Of a DNA stretch of 9,173 nucleotides, positions 6,486-9,173 are shown one piece after another. Source of the DNA: Pseudomonadota bacterium (GTDB lineage Bacteria; Pseudomonadota; Alphaproteobacteria; Rhizobiales; Hyphomicrobiaceae); NCBI GenBank assembly GCA_003242645.1, contig QGVC01000122.1:1-9173 (forward strand). Direction: 5' to 3'. The stretch's first letter is position 1, and every line of letters starts with the position of its first letter. Made by a program: the position numbers and the translations under genes. Below the pieces are notes generated by a model. The model searched no databases, was not told the DNA's origin, and saw only the letters and a program-made list of their open reading frames with translations.

Positions 6486-7292
6486 TTAGCGCAGAATACC
6501 CCGTCCGCGCATCATGGGCGGTAGATCATCTTCCGTGATCCGGCCGTCCTTGTTGATGTCGCGTTTCGCGAACCGCTCCCGGATCGGCTTCTCGAACTCC
6601 TCCTGGGTCACGCGACCATCATTATCCTGATCGAAGCGGCGCACCATCCTGTTCACACGACGCGTTACGCCCGGCTTGATGGTGCTCTCGATCTCGCTTG
6701 CGTCGATGAAGCCGTCCGAATTCAAATCAAGCTTCTCGAAGCTGCGAGCCGAGCGGCGCTCACTCCAGCGGCTAAAACGCTTCTCGCCGCCATAGTGACC
6801 ATGCCAGCCATGCCGGTGGTGCCGGTGCCAGCCGCGGCGACGGTCACCATCGTCTTCATCGTCGGCTCGCTCGGCCCGGCGTGAGCGGCGGTCGCTTTGG
6901 CGAAACTCGTCCTTGCTAATCTTACCGTCGCCATCCTTGTCGAGGCGATGCAGCATGGCCTGCGTCCAGTAATCGACGTTGAGCTTGGTTTCCGCCTCGA
7001 TTTCCTGGGAGTCGATCACACCGTCCCCATTCGTATCGATGCGATTGAATACCGGCGCGCGTGCCGCGATCGCCTCCTCAACCGTGATCACGCCGTCATT
7101 GTCGGCATCCAGACCTTTCAACCCGCCGAATCGGCCGAAGCCGAATCCGGGACCACCAAAATGGGCAAGGTGAGGTCCCACACCCGGTCCATGACCAAAG
7201 CGGCCGTGCCGTTCCCCGACACCCGCAATCGCAGCAGCGCCGCCCGCAGCGACCAGCACCCCAGCAATCAGTACGATCGTTTTCTTTCTCAT
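6486..7292 (-). CDS. exported six-EF-hand protein with His-rich linker
   Basis: This is a 268-residue calcium-binding-type protein. The N-terminus (MRKK, then a hydrophobic stretch to about 23) is a Sec signal peptide with a plausible cut after AIA (23/24), so it should be periplasmic or secreted. Six canonical 12-residue EF loops start at residues 62 (DADNDGVITVEE), 86, 118, 189, 221 and 245 (DINKDGRITEDD); all have Asp at position 1, Gly at 6 and a hydrophobic residue at 8. The last one ends in Asp rather than Glu, which usually lowers affinity or changes selectivity. Between loops 3 and 4 lies a linker with acidic DDEDDGD, then WHRHHRHGWHGHY (155-167, six His). The segment 24-57 is rich in Gly, Phe and His. 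ATG 7292 was chosen over ATG 7331 because GGAG lies 8 bases upstream and the signal peptide starts there. It is the first gene of the sigma cluster. Calcium binding is expected from the loops; binding of Ni, Cu or Zn by the His linker is inference. Confidence 0.88.
   Translation of the reverse strand: MRKKTIVLIAGVLVAAGGAAAIAGVGERHGRFGHGPGVGPHLAHFGGPGFGFGRFGGLKGLDADNDGVITVEEAIAARAPVFNRIDTNGDGVIDSQEIEAETKLNVDYWTQAMLHRLDKDGDGKISKDEFRQSDRRSRRAERADDEDDGDRRRGWHRHHRHGWHGHYGGEKRFSRWSERRSARSFEKLDLNSDGFIDASEIESTIKPGVTRRVNRMVRRFDQDNDGRVTQEEFEKPIRERFAKRDINKDGRITEDDLPPMMRGRGILR
6594..6740 (-). repeat. second copy of an internal two-EF-hand module
   Basis: This stretch encodes residues 185-233 of the EF-hand protein (FEKLDLNSDG to TQEEF). 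It aligns without gaps to residues 82-130 with 20 identities in 49 positions by eye, and carries EF loops 4 and 5 with 32-residue spacing. Confidence 0.65.
6789..6833 (-). other. His-rich linker segment in the EF-hand protein
   Basis: This stretch encodes residues 154-168 (GWHRHHRHGWHGHYG). Six histidines in 11 positions, with spacings typical of transition-metal-binding tails, separate the two halves of the EF-hand protein. Confidence 0.7.
6903..7049 (-). repeat. first copy of an internal two-EF-hand module
   Basis: This stretch encodes residues 82-130 (FNRIDTNGDG to SKDEF), carrying EF loops 2 and 3 at 32-residue spacing. It pairs with the copy at 6594-6740. Confidence 0.65.
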
Positions 7293-7300
7293 GCTCTCAA

Positions 7301-7304
7301 CTCC
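7301..7304 (-). promoter_or_regulatory. ribosome binding site of the EF-hand gene
   Basis: On the minus strand GGAG lies 8 bases before ATG 7292. It selects this start over ATG 7331, which has no purine-rich site upstream and would place 13 extra residues ahead of the signal peptide. Confidence 0.6.
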
Positions 7305-7338
7305 AAGAGGTCGGGTCTTCGTACCCAGCATCTGTAGA

Positions 7339-7362
7339 ACGGGTGGGGCGCTGCAAACCCGT
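7339..7362 (-). repeat. inverted repeat in the glnE to EF-hand gap
   Basis: ACGGGT and ACCCGT form a perfect 6-bp inverted repeat with a 12-base loop, starting about 9 bases after the glnE stop on the minus strand. The sequence after it (TCTACAG) has no T run. It could be a weak or factor-assisted terminator, an operator for the cluster, or chance. No confident promoter was found in the remaining gap (7293-7338). Confidence 0.35.
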
Positions 7363-7371
7363 CGCTCTTGA

Positions 7372-9173
7372 TCATGAGATCACACGATCGAACTGAGCCG
7401 CTGTCTCGGCCAGTATGTGGCGAAGATCCGCCTCCAGACGGTCGAAGCTTGGCGCGTCCGCGGCACGGGCCAGCAGATCCTTGAGCCCCTGGGAAGCTTC
7501 CTCGGCGCGGAATGGGCCATCGACACACAGCCTGACGATCTGCGTGAGATCGTTGAGGAGACGAGCCGCGGAGATTAGAATCGTTCCGGCACCGCCCGGG
7601 ATCAGCCCTTTGCCATCGAGCTTCTGCAGGGCTTGAACGGTGTTCTGATCGAGCACGTCAGGATGCTCGGCGGCGTGGATGAGTTGCAGATACTGCGCCA
7701 TGAACTCGAGGTCGACGAGACCGCCGCGGACGTACTTCAGGTCCCATATCTCGTCCGTACCCTTCTCAGCGGCGATCCTCCGGCGCATGTCGTGCACGTC
7801 AGCGGCAATCTTGGCGCGGTCGCGTGGGCGCACCAGAACATCCCGAATTGTTTGCTCGATCCTCGCCCGCAATTCTGGTGGCCCGGTGATGACGCGCGCC
7901 CGCGTGAGGGCCATGTGCTCCCAAGTCCACGCCTCGTTCGTCTGATACTCGATGAAGCTCGATAGCTGGGTGGCGAGCGGACCCTTTTGGCCTGATGGGC
8001 GCAGGCGCATATCAACTTGGTAAAGCTGACCTTCCGCCGTCGGAGAAGACAGCGCGCTGATCAGCCTTTGCGTCAGGCGGGTGTAATATTGGCTGGGTGC
8101 AAGCGGGCGAGGTCCATCGGATTGGGTGGCACCCGGTGCGAAGTCGTAGATGAGTATCAAGTCCAGATCCGAGGCGGCTGTCATCTCGCGTCCACCGAGC
8201 TTGCCCATAGCGACGACCGCTGCTTTTCCATCCGGAACGCGGCCATGCACACGGGCGAAGTCGTGCTCGACAGCCTGCTGCAGCGCCCGGATAAGGTGAT
8301 CCGCCAGCAACGCATAGGCGCCGCCGGCCTGCGAGGGAACGATGATACCTGAGAGAATGCGCACGCCGATCAGGAACATCTGCTCGTTCCCGATGACGCG
8401 GGCACGATCCAGCACCTCCTGAAAGTCGCTGGCGCTTTCCAGCTCCTCCCGGATCAGCGCATCAAGCTCCTCCGGCGTCGGCAAAGTGCCGATCAACCGC
8501 GGATCGAGCACCGCGTCGAGCACGCGCCGATGGCGGCTGAGGATGCGCGCTAGCCGCGGAGCCGAGCCCATGATGTCCGCGATGAGCCGCAGCAGGTTTG
8601 GATTGGCCCTGAGCAGTGAGAACAGCTGAACTCCGGCCGGCAGCTGCGACAGAAACCGGTCGAAGCTGGCGAAGGCGCTGTCGGGATTGGCAGTTTCCGC
8701 GAGCGCCTCGATCAACAGCGCCTGCACCTCCGTCAAGCGCTCGCGGGCCTTGGCACTGCGCACAGCGGGATAGCGGCCATGATGCCAGCCCCGCACCGTC
8801 TCGATCACCTGGTGCGGTTGCGAGTAGCCCATCTTTGCCAGGGCCTCGACCGTCTGGGGATCATCCGCCTCGCCCGCGAACACCATGTTTGTGCCGCCGC
8901 GAGTCAGCTCCGGCATGTCCTCGAAAAGCGCCGCGTAATGCCGTTGCACGGCCTCGAGCCGCGGCACCAGCTCGGCTGAGAATTCTGAGACCGACTCATA
9001 GCCCGCAAATCGTGCGAATGCTGCGAGCGCGTCTGAATTTTCGGGGAGCGAATGCGTCTGCTCGTCTGCCACCATCTGCAGTCGATGCTCGATCCCGCGC
9101 AGAAAAATGTAGCTGCGCGCCAGGTCGTCCCGGACCTCCGGCTTGATCCAGCCTCGCTTGGCGAGACGATTCA
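7372..9173 (-). CDS. glnE: GlnE, glutamine synthetase adenylyltransferase/adenylyl-removase (5' partial)
   Basis: GlnE adds AMP to, and removes it from, glutamine synthetase in response to PII and glutamine, so it sets ammonia assimilation activity in the cytoplasm. The frame is open to the right edge; 599 codons are visible of the roughly 950-1,000 usual for the family. The visible part begins at the end of the N-terminal removase domain (YIFLRGIEHRLQ, then MVADEQTHSLP; the Met at 9075 is internal, not the start). Counting from that Met, the C-terminal adenylyltransferase nucleotidyltransferase domain shows GKLGGREMTAASDLDLI (291-307), with metal-binding D303 and D305. VDMRLRPSG (354-362) supplies the third Asp, D355, followed by a WTWEHMALTRARV block. 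A GlnD-type helical bundle with LKYVRGGLVDLEFMAQYLQ closes the protein. All key adenylyltransferase residues seem present. The next gene on the strand starts 79 bases downstream; read-through into the sigma cluster is possible, but a functional link is not evident. Confidence 0.96.
   Translation of the reverse strand, partial: NRLAKRGWIKPEVRDDLARSYIFLRGIEHRLQMVADEQTHSLPENSDALAAFARFAGYESVSEFSAELVPRLEAVQRHYAALFEDMPELTRGGTNMVFAGEADDPQTVEALAKMGYSQPHQVIETVRGWHHGRYPAVRSAKARERLTEVQALLIEALAETANPDSAFASFDRFLSQLPAGVQLFSLLRANPNLLRLIADIMGSAPRLARILSRHRRVLDAVLDPRLIGTLPTPEELDALIREELESASDFQEVLDRARVIGNEQMFLIGVRILSGIIVPSQAGGAYALLADHLIRALQQAVEHDFARVHGRVPDGKAAVVAMGKLGGREMTAASDLDLILIYDFAPGATQSDGPRPLAPSQYYTRLTQRLISALSSPTAEGQLYQVDMRLRPSGQKGPLATQLSSFIEYQTNEAWTWEHMALTRARVITGPPELRARIEQTIRDVLVRPRDRAKIAADVHDMRRRIAAEKGTDEIWDLKYVRGGLVDLEFMAQYLQLIHAAEHPDVLDQNTVQALQKLDGKGLIPGGAGTILISAARLLNDLTQIVRLCVDGPFRAEEASQGLKDLLARAADAPSFDRLEADLRHILAETAAQFDRVIS

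Noticed and set aside
9073..9075. ATG at 9075 as the true start of glnE
   Set aside because: The 32 codons to its right continue the frame and encode the conserved YIFLRGIEHRLQ block, so this Met is internal.
8616..9146. 176-codon plus-strand frame opposite glnE
   Set aside because: Pro/Arg/Ala-rich shadow of a conserved enzyme, with no domain.

Overview
The window looks like chromosomal DNA from a GC-rich alphaproteobacterium, probably of the Hyphomicrobiales/Rhizobiales type. The reasons are the RecB-like AddA helicase-nuclease directly followed by a thioredoxin gene (an order familiar in that group), the alphaproteobacterial style of the GlnE sequence, and high GC third positions throughout. 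Species cannot be named from the sequence alone. Coding density is very high: every intergenic gap is under about 140 bases, and I see no RNA gene, insertion sequence, CRISPR array or attachment site.

Left half, plus strand: the window opens inside addA (its first codons, including the Walker A motif, lie off the left edge), which runs to 3254. A 71-base gap leads to trxA (3326-3652), which ends in a clear intrinsic terminator (3679-3712). Behind it a plausible promoter (3719-3746) drives a stand-alone ketopantoate reductase-family gene (3786-4724).

Right half, minus strand (read right to left): the C-terminal 60% or so of glnE, the glutamine synthetase adenylyltransferase/removase, enters from the right edge and stops at 7372. 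After 79 bases comes a tight four-gene cluster: an exported protein with six EF-hands and a His-rich linker (7292-6486), an ECF-type sigma factor (6454-5822), a single-pass membrane protein that is probably its anti-sigma factor (5797-5282), and a membrane-anchored periplasmic protein of the CnrX/CpxP/ZraP heavy-metal-sensor type (5285-4764). The last two overlap by 4 bases (ATGA). The two halves converge over a 39-base gap with no obvious terminator.

The cluster is the most interesting part. By order and domain content it reads as an envelope-signal transduction unit: a periplasmic helical sensor and a membrane anti-sigma factor hold an ECF sigma factor, broadly like the CnrYXH nickel/cobalt system. 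Here, however, an exported multi-EF-hand, His-rich protein is encoded as the first gene. Whether the signal is calcium, a transition metal or envelope stress cannot be read from the sequence.
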